Of a DNA stretch of 56,072 bases, positions 1 through 8,018 are shown in pieces. The stretch is from the NCBI RefSeq assembly GCF_000235505.1, contig NZ_JH379028.1, positions 865,614 through 921,685 of the forward strand. The letters are read 5' to 3'. The position numbers and the translations under genes are program-made. This DNA comes from Hungatella hathewayi WAL-18680 (GTDB lineage Bacteria; Bacillota; Clostridia; Lachnospirales; Lachnospiraceae). The notes under the pieces were generated by a model. It was not told where the DNA came from. It worked only from the letters and a program-made list of their open reading frames with translations, and made no database searches. Positions within the stretch are counted from its first letter, which is position 1; each line of letters starts with the position of its first letter.

Positions 1-87
1 AAGTCTCACGACCTCAGCGATTTTTCTTTTAGGGGAGTTTTTTTACAGCCCCTCTGATGGTGCTTAATACATACTTTGATAACAGCC

Positions 88-1008
88 TCACGAATGATCA
101 AGGACCGGTTTCCCTGATAAATAAATGGAAAACATAATCGACAGCATTTTGTTTTCTACCGTGTCCGTCCGGGATGTCATGACTACGGGCACTTTTGTTC
201 CCATGATGACTGCGGCGGTATCCATTTTGGCAAAGAAAATAAGTGATTTAAAAACACAGTTTGCTACCTGCAGATTTGGAAATACCAAAATGTCAGCGTG
301 GCCCGCTACGGGACCTGTAATATTTTTGTGGCGGGCGGCCTCCTCTGAGACGGCATTGTCTAACGCCAGGGGACCATCGACGATACAGTTTTTTATCTGA
401 CCTCTGTCGCACATTTTGCTCAGCACTGCGGCATCCATCGTATCCGGAATTTTGGGATTTACCACTTCCAAGGCGGATACCATCGCTACTTTGGGATAGT
501 CATATCCCAGCCGCCGCATCAATTCCACCGCATTTTCAATAATAGCCTTCTTTTCCTCCAGCCCCGGTTCTATGGCCATGGCACAATCGGTCATTAATTG
601 AATCCCGTCCCCGCCGGGTCTATCGTATACGGTAATCTGCGACAGCATTTTTCCGGTATTCAGCCCGTTTTCCTTGTCCAGTACGGCCTTTAAGAATACG
701 GATGTATGAAGATTTCCTTTCATAATCAGATCGCACTCACCGGATTTTGCCAGTCTCACGACGGTTCTCGCCGCTTCACCATGATCCGGGCAATGGATTA
801 CAGAAACCGTTTCTTTCAAAATCCCGTTTTCTTCTAAAAGTCCCGTGATTTTTTCACTGTCGCCAACCAATACAAATCGGGCAATCCGGCGTTGTTCCAT
901 CTCTTTTACCAGTTCCATAATATCCTGATCTTCGGCCGCAGCTACTCCAATGATCTTCGGATTTTCTCTGTCTAAATACTGTTCAATGTCTCTGATTCGT
1001 TTTATCAT
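88..1008 (-). CDS. ptb: Phosphate butyryltransferase (phosphotransacylase)
   Basis: A 306-residue member of the Ptb/Pta family. It exchanges CoA for phosphate on a short-chain acyl-CoA, giving acyl phosphate and CoA. The central MKGNLHTS segment, the ITVYDRPGGDG stretch and the MTDCAMAI segment are typical, and length matches known phosphotransbutyrylases. It is the last gene of the por operon, 14 nt downstream of butyrate kinase, so acyl-CoA from the 2-oxoacid oxidoreductase would be turned into acyl phosphate and then ATP. Butyryl, isobutyryl, isovaleryl or propionyl groups are all possible; the sequence does not decide. Family assignment is firm, substrate inferred. Confidence 0.93.
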   Translation of the reverse strand: MIKRIRDIEQYLDRENPKIIGVAAAEDQDIMELVKEMEQRRIARFVLVGDSEKITGLLEENGILKETVSVIHCPDHGEAARTVVRLAKSGECDLIMKGNLHTSVFLKAVLDKENGLNTGKMLSQITVYDRPGGDGIQLMTDCAMAIEPGLEEKKAIIENAVELMRRLGYDYPKVAMVSALEVVNPKIPDTMDAAVLSKMCDRGQIKNCIVDGPLALDNAVSEEAARHKNITGPVAGHADILVFPNLQVANCVFKSLIFFAKMDTAAVIMGTKVPVVMTSRTDTVENKMLSIMFSIYLSGKPVLDHS

Positions 1009-1022
1009 CTTCCGCCTCTCAT

Positions 1023-2105
1023 TTAATGTTTTGGATATACTTTTTTTGCTTCCTGCCCGTTTAAATATCGAAGACAGCCATCTCCCAGCGCTTCCATCTC
1101 ATTTTCCCCCGGATAAAGATACACCGGCGCTATGAAACCGATCCGTTCTGTTATCAGTCCCATAAAATAATCAGAGTATGCCAGGCTTCCGGTAAATGCA
1201 ATCGCTTCCACATGACCGCTCAGAACCGCAGCCGCTCCTCCGATGGACTTTGCCACCTGATACGCCATGGCGCGATAGACAGCTTCCGCCAGTTCATCCC
1301 CTTCTTTTATCCGCCGTTCCACCTCTAAGCAGTCCGCAGTGCCTAGGTAACTGACAAGACCGCCCCGCCCGTTTATCTGGCGCAGCATCTCCTGGCAGGT
1401 ATACTGTCCGGAATAGCAGAGCCGTATCAGCGCTCCCACAGGCAAATCACCGGATCGCTCCGGAGAAAACGGACCATCCCCATCAAGAGCATTGTTGACA
1501 TCGACCACACGGCCTTTCCTGTGAGCTCCTACGGATATGCCTCCCCCCAGATGAACAACGATCATATCCGTCTCTTCATAGGCTTTCCCAATTTCCGCAC
1601 AGATCTTCCGCGCCGTCGCTTTTTGGTTTAACGCGTGAAAGCTGGATATTCTTTGAATAGCAGCGCACCCGGAAAATCTGGCTTCGCTGCACAGTTCATC
1701 TGTCATGGGCGGGTCTACCACCAATGCCGGGATTCCCAGCTCTTTTCCCATGTCGTAGGCAATCTGGTTGCAGACCGAGCATGGGTGGGAGCCATAGATG
1801 CCGCTCTTCATATCTTCAAGCATCTCTTCTCCGATTTCGTAGATTCCCCCTTCCACAGCCCGCATGTTTCCTCCCCGCGTCACCAGGGCATCCAGAGATT
1901 CCAGTGTGATATCCGCTTCCTTCAATACCTTTAAGATCGCCTGTTTCCTGTAATCATACTGTTCCCAGACCGTTTGATACTGCTCCAGTTCTTTCGTCGT
2001 ATGCTTAACCGATACCGATAAAAGTATGTTATCATTTTCTCGTACTGCAATTTTGGTAGAGGTAGAACCCCCATTGGTAATCAGAATTCGATAGTCTTTC
2101 CCCAT
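1023..2105 (-). CDS. buk: Butyrate kinase (short/branched-chain acid kinase)
   Basis: An acetokinase-family (ASKHA fold) enzyme that transfers phosphate from an acyl phosphate to ADP, yielding ATP and the free acid. The N-terminal phosphate-binding loop TNGGSTSTKIAV, the VHLGGGISVGAH motif and the DGDGPFSPERSG segment are those of butyrate kinases. The frame is open to a GTG at 2120, but the ATG at 2105 follows the purine-rich AGAGGAGGAGAG and begins MGKDYRIL as family members do. It lies directly after the oxidoreductase beta gene and before ptb, the classic ptb-buk pair in reversed order. The acid could be butyrate or a branched-chain acid. Confidence 0.94.
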   Translation of the reverse strand: MGKDYRILITNGGSTSTKIAVRENDNILLSVSVKHTTKELEQYQTVWEQYDYRKQAILKVLKEADITLESLDALVTRGGNMRAVEGGIYEIGEEMLEDMKSGIYGSHPCSVCNQIAYDMGKELGIPALVVDPPMTDELCSEARFSGCAAIQRISSFHALNQKATARKICAEIGKAYEETDMIVVHLGGGISVGAHRKGRVVDVNNALDGDGPFSPERSGDLPVGALIRLCYSGQYTCQEMLRQINGRGGLVSYLGTADCLEVERRIKEGDELAEAVYRAMAYQVAKSIGGAAAVLSGHVEAIAFTGSLAYSDYFMGLITERIGFIAPVYLYPGENEMEALGDGCLRYLNGQEAKKVYPKH

Positions 2106-2116
2106 CTCTCCTCCTC

Positions 2117-2986
2117 TCACCCTTCTGACGCAAGAAGTTCTTCGTATCTGGCAGCCGTTTCCCTCTGCAGGACTTCCATATCGGCCTCTGTCATGTTCTT
2201 AAAGCGCCCCTGGAGTGATAAATAATCCCCAATTGGCCTTAATTCCTTCACCTTTTTATTGACTGTAATCCGCCCTTCCTCGTATTCATACAGAACCCAG
2301 GCCCCGGTTTCGATGGCCATTCTGCACACCTCAATGGATTTTGCCGGCGGAAATGCCCAGCCGGTAGGACACGGAGTATGTACATGCAGCAATGACGGAC
2401 CATTCACGTCTTTCGCCTTCTTTACTTTTTTCACCAGATCCGGCAGGTTTGCCACAGAACACGATGCCGCATATGGAATATGGTGGGCTATGGCAATCTT
2501 AAGCAAATCTTTCTTATAGGTAGGTTTTCCGGCAGGAGTGGTGGTTGTATTGGCGCCGTAGGGCGTAGCGCTGGAGCCCTGAATTCCCGTATTCATATAG
2601 GCTTCATTATCATAGCAGACATACAGCACCCGGTCACCGCGTTCCATCACTCCTGAGAGTGACTGAAGGCCAATATCTGCGGTAGCGCCGTCTCCGGCAA
2701 AAGCCAGAACTGTCGTATGCTTATTTCCCTGTGCATCGAGACCGGCTCTCACTCCGGCTGCTGACGCGGCCGTATTTTCCAGATTGCATTGATAACCGGC
2801 GATTTTCATATTCGTCACGTTATCAATCCCGCTAAAAAGCGCTGCGCACCCCGGTGGAATAATTGCAACGGTATCCTCGCCTAACGTCCGGATTACATTT
2901 CGGAAAACAAGCTCCAGGCCACAGCCTGCGCAGGCATTAACTCCATGGGATACAAGGTCTTTTGCTTCTGTTTCAATCTTATACAT
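2117..2986 (-). CDS. 2-oxoacid:ferredoxin oxidoreductase, beta subunit (TPP-binding)
   Basis: The thiamine-diphosphate-binding subunit of a pyruvate/2-oxoisovalerate-type ferredoxin oxidoreductase. CAGCGLELVFRNV near the start is the beta-subunit signature, and GDGATADIG followed about 30 residues later by the YDNEAYMNTG segment forms the TPP/magnesium site. An in-frame extension to 3046 would run 60 nt further into porA; the start at 2986 (MYKIETEAKD) gives an 8-nt overlap with porA and the family's usual length, about 289 residues. It works with PorA, PorG and PorD to convert a 2-oxoacid and CoA to acyl-CoA, CO2 and reduced ferredoxin. The ptb-buk genes argue for a short-chain or branched 2-oxoacid. 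Confidence 0.93.
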   Translation of the reverse strand: MYKIETEAKDLVSHGVNACAGCGLELVFRNVIRTLGEDTVAIIPPGCAALFSGIDNVTNMKIAGYQCNLENTAASAAGVRAGLDAQGNKHTTVLAFAGDGATADIGLQSLSGVMERGDRVLYVCYDNEAYMNTGIQGSSATPYGANTTTTPAGKPTYKKDLLKIAIAHHIPYAASCSVANLPDLVKKVKKAKDVNGPSLLHVHTPCPTGWAFPPAKSIEVCRMAIETGAWVLYEYEEGRITVNKKVKELRPIGDYLSLQGRFKNMTEADMEVLQRETAARYEELLASEG

Positions 2987-4178
2987 ATCTGAGCACCTCC
3001 CTGATTTCCATTGGATTCTCCTTCGTGTCAATCCAGACCGGTACATCCGAGGCAGCTTCTGCCTGCTGAATATCCTGATACATCCGTTTGATCGTCGCCG
3101 GGTTTACGTCTCTGCCACCCAGTCCCCCTATATAATCCTTTATAATACGGTCTCCTCCCACAGCGCTTACCGTCTCCAGGAAAAGAGGTCCTCCTGCGGC
3201 GCCGAGACCGGCGCTTCTGTCAAATACAGCAATCCTCTTTGCATTCTGTACCAGCGCCTTCATCTGCTTTGCCGGGAACGGCCGGAAGCTGGTCACCTTT
3301 ACCGCCCCTACTTTTTCTCCTTTTTCCCGTTGTTCGTTCACAAAATACTTCATTGTCCCTGTCATGGAGCCCATTCCTATCAGGATTGTCTCAGCATCCT
3401 CAGTCCTGTATCCCTCAAGCATCTGAATCTTCCGTCCAAATCTGGATTCAAACTCCTTAGCGGTCTCCTGGAACACACTCTCGGCCGCCTCAAATCCCCT
3501 CATCATCTGGTATTTCATCTCCGTAAATTCTTCCATGGAAATGAGATCATTGATAAAAACAGGGTCCGCAGGATCCAGCCAATAATTTTTCTTCCGATAC
3601 GGTCCCACAAAGTCCGTTACCTCGTCCTGTCCCGGCACCGATACCTTCTGCATAGAATGCGACAGGAAAAAGCCATCAAAACACACCATCGCCGGAAGCA
3701 AAACCCGCTCATGTTCCGCAATTCTGTAAGCCATCAGCAAAAGGTCATATATCTCCTGCACATTTTCACAGTAGAATTGGAGCCAGCCGCTGTCGCGCTC
3801 CGCCATACTGTCCTGATGATCGCACCACAGACTCCACGGTGATGCCAGAGCCCGGTTTACTACCGGCATTACCAATGGAACCCGCATACCGGAGACTGCA
3901 TTGCAGATTTCATGCATGAGCGCAAGGCCGACAGACGCCGTAGCCGTAGCTGCTCTGACCCCGGTAAGCTGTGCCCCCAGCGCGCAGCTCAAGGCGGAAT
4001 GCTCTGATTCTACACGAATATAGTTTGCATCCAATGTCCCCTGCGCAATCAAATCCGACAGTTTTTCCGCAATAGGACTCTGGGGTGTAATTGGGTATGC
4101 GGAAACCACTTTCACTCCCGCCATGCTCACAGCCTGCACCGCAGCAGCATTTCCGTCCAACATTTTATACTGAGCCAT
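2979..4178 (-). CDS. 2-oxoacid:ferredoxin oxidoreductase, alpha subunit
   Basis: A PorA-type subunit of 399 residues. The YPITPQSPIAEKLS motif and the RVESEHSALSCALGAQ segment form the TPP-binding cleft shared with the beta subunit. The C-terminal half carries the transketolase-C-like domain (FRPFPAKQMKALV and AVFDRSAGLGAAGGPL). Its start codon abuts the porD stop codon, with a GGGAGGTGGG ribosome site lying inside the end of porD. Family assignment is firm. Whether the preferred substrate is pyruvate, 2-oxobutyrate or a branched-chain 2-oxoacid cannot be read from the sequence. Confidence 0.94.
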   Translation of the reverse strand: MAQYKMLDGNAAAVQAVSMAGVKVVSAYPITPQSPIAEKLSDLIAQGTLDANYIRVESEHSALSCALGAQLTGVRAATATASVGLALMHEICNAVSGMRVPLVMPVVNRALASPWSLWCDHQDSMAERDSGWLQFYCENVQEIYDLLLMAYRIAEHERVLLPAMVCFDGFFLSHSMQKVSVPGQDEVTDFVGPYRKKNYWLDPADPVFINDLISMEEFTEMKYQMMRGFEAAESVFQETAKEFESRFGRKIQMLEGYRTEDAETILIGMGSMTGTMKYFVNEQREKGEKVGAVKVTSFRPFPAKQMKALVQNAKRIAVFDRSAGLGAAGGPLFLETVSAVGGDRIIKDYIGGLGGRDVNPATIKRMYQDIQQAEAASDVPVWIDTKENPMEIREVLRYV

Positions 4179-4457
4179 TTATTTCCCACCTCCCACAGGC
4201 ATCATTTTTATACACGCTTTCGGACATTCATTGGCACAGATTCCGCAGCCCTTGCAGAAGTCCCAGGCAAATACCACACAATCTTCCTGATCTTTTCTTA
4301 TTGTTATGGCATCGACAGGACAATATCTCTGGCAGGTGCCACATGTTATGCAGGCTTCGTAGTCCACCGCCGGGTATTCCTGACGCCAGGAACCGGTATT
4401 CACTGCGCCGAATATGGCAGCAATCGGTCCCTCAGCCCTAAATTTTTCTAGTTTCAT
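4179..4457 (-). CDS. 2-oxoacid:ferredoxin oxidoreductase, delta subunit (2[4Fe-4S] ferredoxin)
   Basis: A 92-residue PorD subunit with two complete cluster motifs, CITCGTCQRYCP and CKGCGICANECP, each binding a [4Fe-4S] cluster that passes electrons from the TPP site to ferredoxin. The open frame reaches 4508, but the ATG at 4457 (MKLEKFRAEG) follows AAAGGAGGC at normal spacing and overlaps the end of porG by 20 nt, so I prefer it. Separate gamma, delta, alpha and beta genes are the four-subunit arrangement seen in archaea and many Clostridia rather than the single-chain pyruvate:ferredoxin oxidoreductase. Confidence 0.93.
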   Translation of the reverse strand: MKLEKFRAEGPIAAIFGAVNTGSWRQEYPAVDYEACITCGTCQRYCPVDAITIRKDQEDCVVFAWDFCKGCGICANECPKACIKMMPVGGGK

Positions 4458-4992
4458 CGTAAGCCTCCTTTGCCGCATCCGCATTTGCACTGCCTGCCTT
4501 GGTTCCAAAGGTGGACTGAACAGCTGCCATCACGGATTCTATTTTTACGATCCCTGTTCTCGCCAGAATACCAAGCATGGCACTGTTAGGAATATTTCTC
4601 TTTATATTCTTCCATGCAATGTGAGTGGCGTCTGCATAATAGACCTCCTGGAAGCCAAATTTTTCTTTAAACTGCCTTGCTATATCTTCTGTCCCTGTAT
4701 TGAGTACCAGAACCGAGTTTTCACTGATACCTGCGCCAATGTCAATCTCTCTTGTCAAAAAACTGTCATCAGACACAAGAACGATCTCAGGTTCATAGAC
4801 AAAGCAGTTTAACAAAACCGGTTTACTGTCTATGATAATGCTGGTATTGACAGGGGCTCCGCGTCGTTCATGCCCATATGCCGGTACCGTAATCGCATAT
4901 TCCTCTTCATAGATGGACACCGCCTCAGACAACGTCTTCGCTGCCGTCACAATTCCCTGGCCTCCCAGGCCAAAAAACTTGAGTTTAATCAT
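4438..4992 (-). CDS. 2-oxoacid:ferredoxin oxidoreductase, gamma subunit
   Basis: A 184-residue PorG-type subunit. The N-terminal GLGGQGIVTAAKTLSEA motif and the PAYGHERRGAPVNTSIIID stretch are characteristic of the gamma domain that closes over the CoA site. It is the first of the four oxidoreductase genes in transcription order (gamma, delta, alpha, beta) and overlaps porD by 20 nt, suggesting translational coupling. It lies 14 nt downstream of the 209-residue cysteine-rich protein. Assignment is firm. Confidence 0.93.
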   Translation of the reverse strand: MIKLKFFGLGGQGIVTAAKTLSEAVSIYEEEYAITVPAYGHERRGAPVNTSIIIDSKPVLLNCFVYEPEIVLVSDDSFLTREIDIGAGISENSVLVLNTGTEDIARQFKEKFGFQEVYYADATHIAWKNIKRNIPNSAMLGILARTGIVKIESVMAAVQSTFGTKAGSANADAAKEAYDETRKI

Positions 4993-5006
4993 GTCTCTCC
5001 TCCGTC

Positions 5007-5636
5007 CTATAATTTTTCCGCGAGTTCCAACAGCAGACGCTCCGCCTTATGTGGATTAAAGATCCCGCAGGCACAGGGCTTCGATAATTCCTCTGCGGCA
5101 TCCTTTGCCGTTCTTCTGCCTGCCCGTATATCTTCCACCATTTTCGTAACCAGACCGGCTGATATCATGGCATGACCACACATCGTAGTAATCTCCAAAA
5201 CCTGGGTTTCCGGAAGTTTATCCACATTCCCCCATATTCCAAGGGAAATATCCACCGAATGACGCTGAATCCCCGCCGTTTTTGCACAGCAGTCTACGTC
5301 ATCCACAAGTCCCGAAACTACAACGGAATATCCATAATCAGCCTCCTTTAATGCCTTCATTACCTCAATCAGCTTGTCCCTGGTGTCAAATACACCGTGA
5401 ACCATGGGAACATCCGGTGTTAAGTTTGCCTTGATCTCTTCCAGTGAGTTCGTGGCAAAATTTCCGCACCCAATGGCGCCCATATTTACAGGACCGAACT
5501 GATCCATCAGGTCCAGATATTTTCGGAATATTTCCACACTGTTTTGATTGTTAATGCCACGTGCCGGCATAATTAATACTACATAATCATCTTTCTGCCC
5601 GGAACGGGTCTTCACTCTGTGCAGCGTATGTGTCAT
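5007..5636 (-). CDS. Uncharacterised cysteine-rich protein of the por operon
   Basis: A 209-residue soluble protein whose function I do not recognise. Six cysteines are spread over it: C57 (GAIGCGNF), C116-C117 (VDCCAKTAG), C153 in TTMCGHAM and C188/C190 in KPCACGIFNP. This suggests a metal or iron-sulfur site. The C-terminal block (ITTMCGHAMISAGLV through PCACGIFNPHKAERLL) looks conserved-domain-like. Its start overlaps the stop of the upstream ferredoxin-like gene by 4 nt (ATGA type), so the two are probably co-translated and may form a complex. Lying between the acid transporter and the oxidoreductase, it may prepare the substrate (for example oxidise a 2-hydroxyacid) or pass electrons; that is inference. 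Confidence 0.75.
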   Translation of the reverse strand: MTHTLHRVKTRSGQKDDYVVLIMPARGINNQNSVEIFRKYLDLMDQFGPVNMGAIGCGNFATNSLEEIKANLTPDVPMVHGVFDTRDKLIEVMKALKEADYGYSVVVSGLVDDVDCCAKTAGIQRHSVDISLGIWGNVDKLPETQVLEITTMCGHAMISAGLVTKMVEDIRAGRRTAKDAAEELSKPCACGIFNPHKAERLLLELAEKL

Positions 5637-6391
5637 AACGCAGCACCTCCTTCCTTTATTCGATCTTCATAACGCGGTCTCCCCAAACCCAGATTTGTTT
5701 TAGCTGATGCGGCATGAAGGTCCAGACCCAGTTCTTTTATCATATTCATAACCGGAAGAGAATCATCCCGTTCATCCACGCGGCAGATAATACAGAGGCT
5801 GAATACCGTATCAATATGCTGTGATGCCTCCTTAAGCGCCCGGAGTACCGAAGCTGCGTGATCCAGCCTGCAGGAAAATTCCACTATTGCACTCATTACG
5901 GACTCATCCAGCACAGATGGATCAAGAAGTCCCTTTTCCCTGTCTGTAATCAGTGATGTTACCGGATTATTAACTTCAAACGTTTCCGCATAAGGAGCTA
6001 CTGCCTGCAGAATCGTCTGCAGGTCACGGAACGTTGAGCCGATTCCCGGGCGGCCCAGTTCCACGGCAAAGGTAATCATGTCCAGACTATGTACCACACC
6101 GGTTACATCATTGGTCTTTACTTCCTCCGTCCCTCTTCCCGCATGCTTGAGTGCGGTATTCTCATGTTTTCCGAATGGGTCTGAAAATGCCTTCCGGTAC
6201 GCCCTCGGCGCTTCCAGATGAATGTTATATACCGCATCCCGGGGACAGCCGGCATTTTTAAGACAGACACCGCACTCCACACACGCGTCTAAATCAATCA
6301 CTGCTTTCCTCTGTTCAATCCGTATCGCATCTCTGGGGCAATATGGCACACACTTTCCACAACCCACACATTTTTCCTGATTGATATACAT
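5633..6391 (-). CDS. Two-cluster ferredoxin-domain protein with unknown C-terminal domain
   Basis: A 252-residue protein with an N-terminal 2[4Fe-4S] ferredoxin domain: C8, C11, C14, C18, and then C37, C40, C43, C49. The second motif has five residues before its last cysteine instead of the usual three. From about residue 95 follows a domain I cannot name, with three further cysteines (C174, C200, C203; the last pair reads CIIC). It overlaps the next gene by 4 nt and lies 16 nt downstream of the transporter. A role as electron carrier or as one half of a two-protein redox enzyme with its neighbour is plausible, but nothing in the sequence proves it. Confidence 0.8.
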   Translation of the reverse strand: MYINQEKCVGCGKCVPYCPRDAIRIEQRKAVIDLDACVECGVCLKNAGCPRDAVYNIHLEAPRAYRKAFSDPFGKHENTALKHAGRGTEEVKTNDVTGVVHSLDMITFAVELGRPGIGSTFRDLQTILQAVAPYAETFEVNNPVTSLITDREKGLLDPSVLDESVMSAIVEFSCRLDHAASVLRALKEASQHIDTVFSLCIICRVDERDDSLPVMNMIKELGLDLHAASAKTNLGLGRPRYEDRIKEGGAAL

Positions 6392-6407
6392 GATTTCACT
6401 CCTCCTA

Positions 6408-7697
6408 TTAATGAATAAAATTCAGCAAAATTCCCGCCAGTACCAGCACAACAGAGCCTCCAATTCTGGACGAATAAGAGGAATATGGAAGCAGTTCCAT
6501 GCGGTCTGCCGCCGCCAGAGTAGCCAGGTCTCCGGTCTGAGCCATGTTTGACATACAAAGCCCCGCCGCAATGGCTGCCTCTACCTCATAAAGTCCCATA
6601 AAGTGACCGACAAGTCCTGCTCCAATTGCCGCCCCGATAACGATCACCAGCACCAGTACCAGATAAATTGGATTCGTCAAAGCCTCAATGGTTTTACTAA
6701 TATCAATATTGGAAATGCCGATTGGGATCAGCGCTGCATAGAGCAGATTCTTTGTCCATGTTCTTGACCACTGGATTGTGCCAACCTCAAGGTGCTTGGG
6801 CAGAAGACCAAAGGCCTTGACAAGGGTCAGAATAATAATTAAGTAAACGTATGTATGGAGCCCGCTGTAGACGAACTTATTAATGATGAGGGCCGCCATA
6901 TAAGCAATCATGGCGATATAGAAGCCTGCGCCCAGACCTTCATAGGTAATCGGCGCTCCGTTGATCTCTTTGTCTTCTTCCTCCAGTTCTCTTGACAGTT
7001 CGGGGTCCGCAATCTTAAGGATCTGACCATTGCCCGTTAATGCCGGTTTCTTTTTTCCTACACGGTTTAATAATCCGCCCAGAATAATCGAGGCTACATT
7101 GCCAAGTACTACGGCCGGCATCAGTACGGATAAAATCGTCTCCGCTTCTCCCCCAAAGTGGCCGGAATAAATCTGTGAAAGCGGCAGTGCCCCCGCGCCT
7201 ACGCCTCCACCCATAATTGGAATTGCCAGATTAAACAAAGCATTCTTTCCGCCATAACCGGTGATTGCCCCCACCAGGAACGCCAGCGCCCCCGACATCA
7301 GAAGTCCACCCAATATGGCCGGTAAAAACTTTAATGTAGACTTGATAATAATTTTTCTGGACAGCGATAAAATTGCCCCCGCAATCATTATGGAAATAAA
7401 GAATGCAAAAAAATTAATGTTATCCATAAAGTTCTTCATAATGTCCTTAAGTCCTGCAGGCAGAATCCCAAAATACATCAGCAAAGCCGGTCCAAACACG
7501 CACAGAATCGGGCCCCCACCCATCCAGTCGTGAATAAACTTTACTCTGTCCCCAATCTCACCAAATACGATACCGAAGACAAACATCAATGCAAAACACC
7601 CCATAAGATCACCGGGCAGCTTTTCCGTCAGCGTTAACGGAATTACAGTAACAAGACCAATCACAAACGCCAGCCACCCTAAATTTTTTAATTTCAT
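6408..7697 (-). CDS. 2-hydroxycarboxylate transporter family (CitS/MaeN-type) symporter
   Basis: A 429-residue membrane protein of the 2-hydroxycarboxylate transporter family, which moves citrate, malate or lactate with sodium or protons. Both family re-entrant loops are visible: a GGGVGAGALPLS motif about residue 165, and in the C-terminal half a VEAAIAAGLCMSNM segment followed by SSRIGGSVVLVLAG. About eleven hydrophobic segments and a charged cytoplasmic loop near residue 230 fit. As first gene of the por operon it probably imports the acid that the pathway consumes. The exact substrate (malate, citrate, lactate or another hydroxyacid) is open. Confidence 0.9.
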   Translation of the reverse strand: MKLKNLGWLAFVIGLVTVIPLTLTEKLPGDLMGCFALMFVFGIVFGEIGDRVKFIHDWMGGGPILCVFGPALLMYFGILPAGLKDIMKNFMDNINFFAFFISIMIAGAILSLSRKIIIKSTLKFLPAILGGLLMSGALAFLVGAITGYGGKNALFNLAIPIMGGGVGAGALPLSQIYSGHFGGEAETILSVLMPAVVLGNVASIILGGLLNRVGKKKPALTGNGQILKIADPELSRELEEEDKEINGAPITYEGLGAGFYIAMIAYMAALIINKFVYSGLHTYVYLIIILTLVKAFGLLPKHLEVGTIQWSRTWTKNLLYAALIPIGISNIDISKTIEALTNPIYLVLVLVIVIGAAIGAGLVGHFMGLYEVEAAIAAGLCMSNMAQTGDLATLAAADRMELLPYSSYSSRIGGSVVLVLAGILLNFIH

Positions 7698-7818
7698 ACG
7701 AGCCTTCCTTTCTCCCTTTCACTTTTAGTTAACTTCCCCCACTAAGCATCTTCTAAACTTGACTCTTCATCCGGAAATCTCTATATTACTCTTCTTTTTT
7801 CCAATCTCCTCCTTCCGC

Positions 7819-7860
7819 AAGTTCTCTATATGAACTTCATTTTCTTTATACGAACTTTAT
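7819..7860. promoter_or_regulatory. Candidate IclR operator (AAGTTC/GAACTT repeats)
   Basis: An inverted repeat AAGTTC (7819-7824) and GAACTT (7832-7837) is followed by a direct repeat of its right arm: TATATGAACTTCAT at 7827-7840 and TATACGAACTTTAT at 7847-7860, 20 bp apart. Three half-sites thus lie just downstream of the -10 box of the por-operon promoter, a repressor position. The divergent IclR gene makes IclR the likely ligand; this is inference from position and symmetry. Confidence 0.6.
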
Positions 7861-7866
7861 GTCTTT

Positions 7867-7895
7867 ATATTATTCCTTTCCGCATGTTTTGTCAA
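7867..7895 (-). promoter_or_regulatory. Promoter of the transporter/por/ptb-buk operon
   Basis: On the minus strand TTGACA (7895-7890) is followed after exactly 17 bp by TAATAT (7872-7867), a near-consensus sigma-A promoter. The predicted transcript starts near 7860 and has a leader of about 163 nt that contains the repeated GAACTT sites. The rest of the 321-bp gap between the transporter and the IclR gene holds the oppositely directed IclR promoter; no riboswitch fold was recognised. Confidence 0.75.
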
Positions 7896-7964
7896 TACTG
7901 GATTTCATAATAAATAGAAGCGCTGTTTTCCTTTCAGATACTGTTAAAAGCCGGTAAAAGAAGG

Positions 7965-7993
7965 TTGCAACTCAAACCGCATTTTGTTATAAC
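7965..7993 (+). promoter_or_regulatory. Promoter of the IclR regulator gene
   Basis: TTGCAA (7965-7970) and TATAAC (7988-7993) are separated by 17 bp. The transcript would start near 8000, which excludes the earliest ATG of the frame (7965) and supports the start at 8019. Confidence 0.65.
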
Positions 7994-8018
7994 TATAATA
8001 ATAAATCTGGAAAGGATA

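Noticed and set aside
1-87. Terminator after ptb from the AGGGG/CCCCT inverted repeat near 31-54
   Set aside because: The stem is only five base pairs and no U-tract follows on the minus strand; I see no convincing element in this edge.
7698-7860. Riboswitch or T-box in the 163-nt leader of the por operon
   Set aside because: No conserved riboswitch core, T-box or anti-terminator pairing was recognised; the repeats there fit protein operators better.
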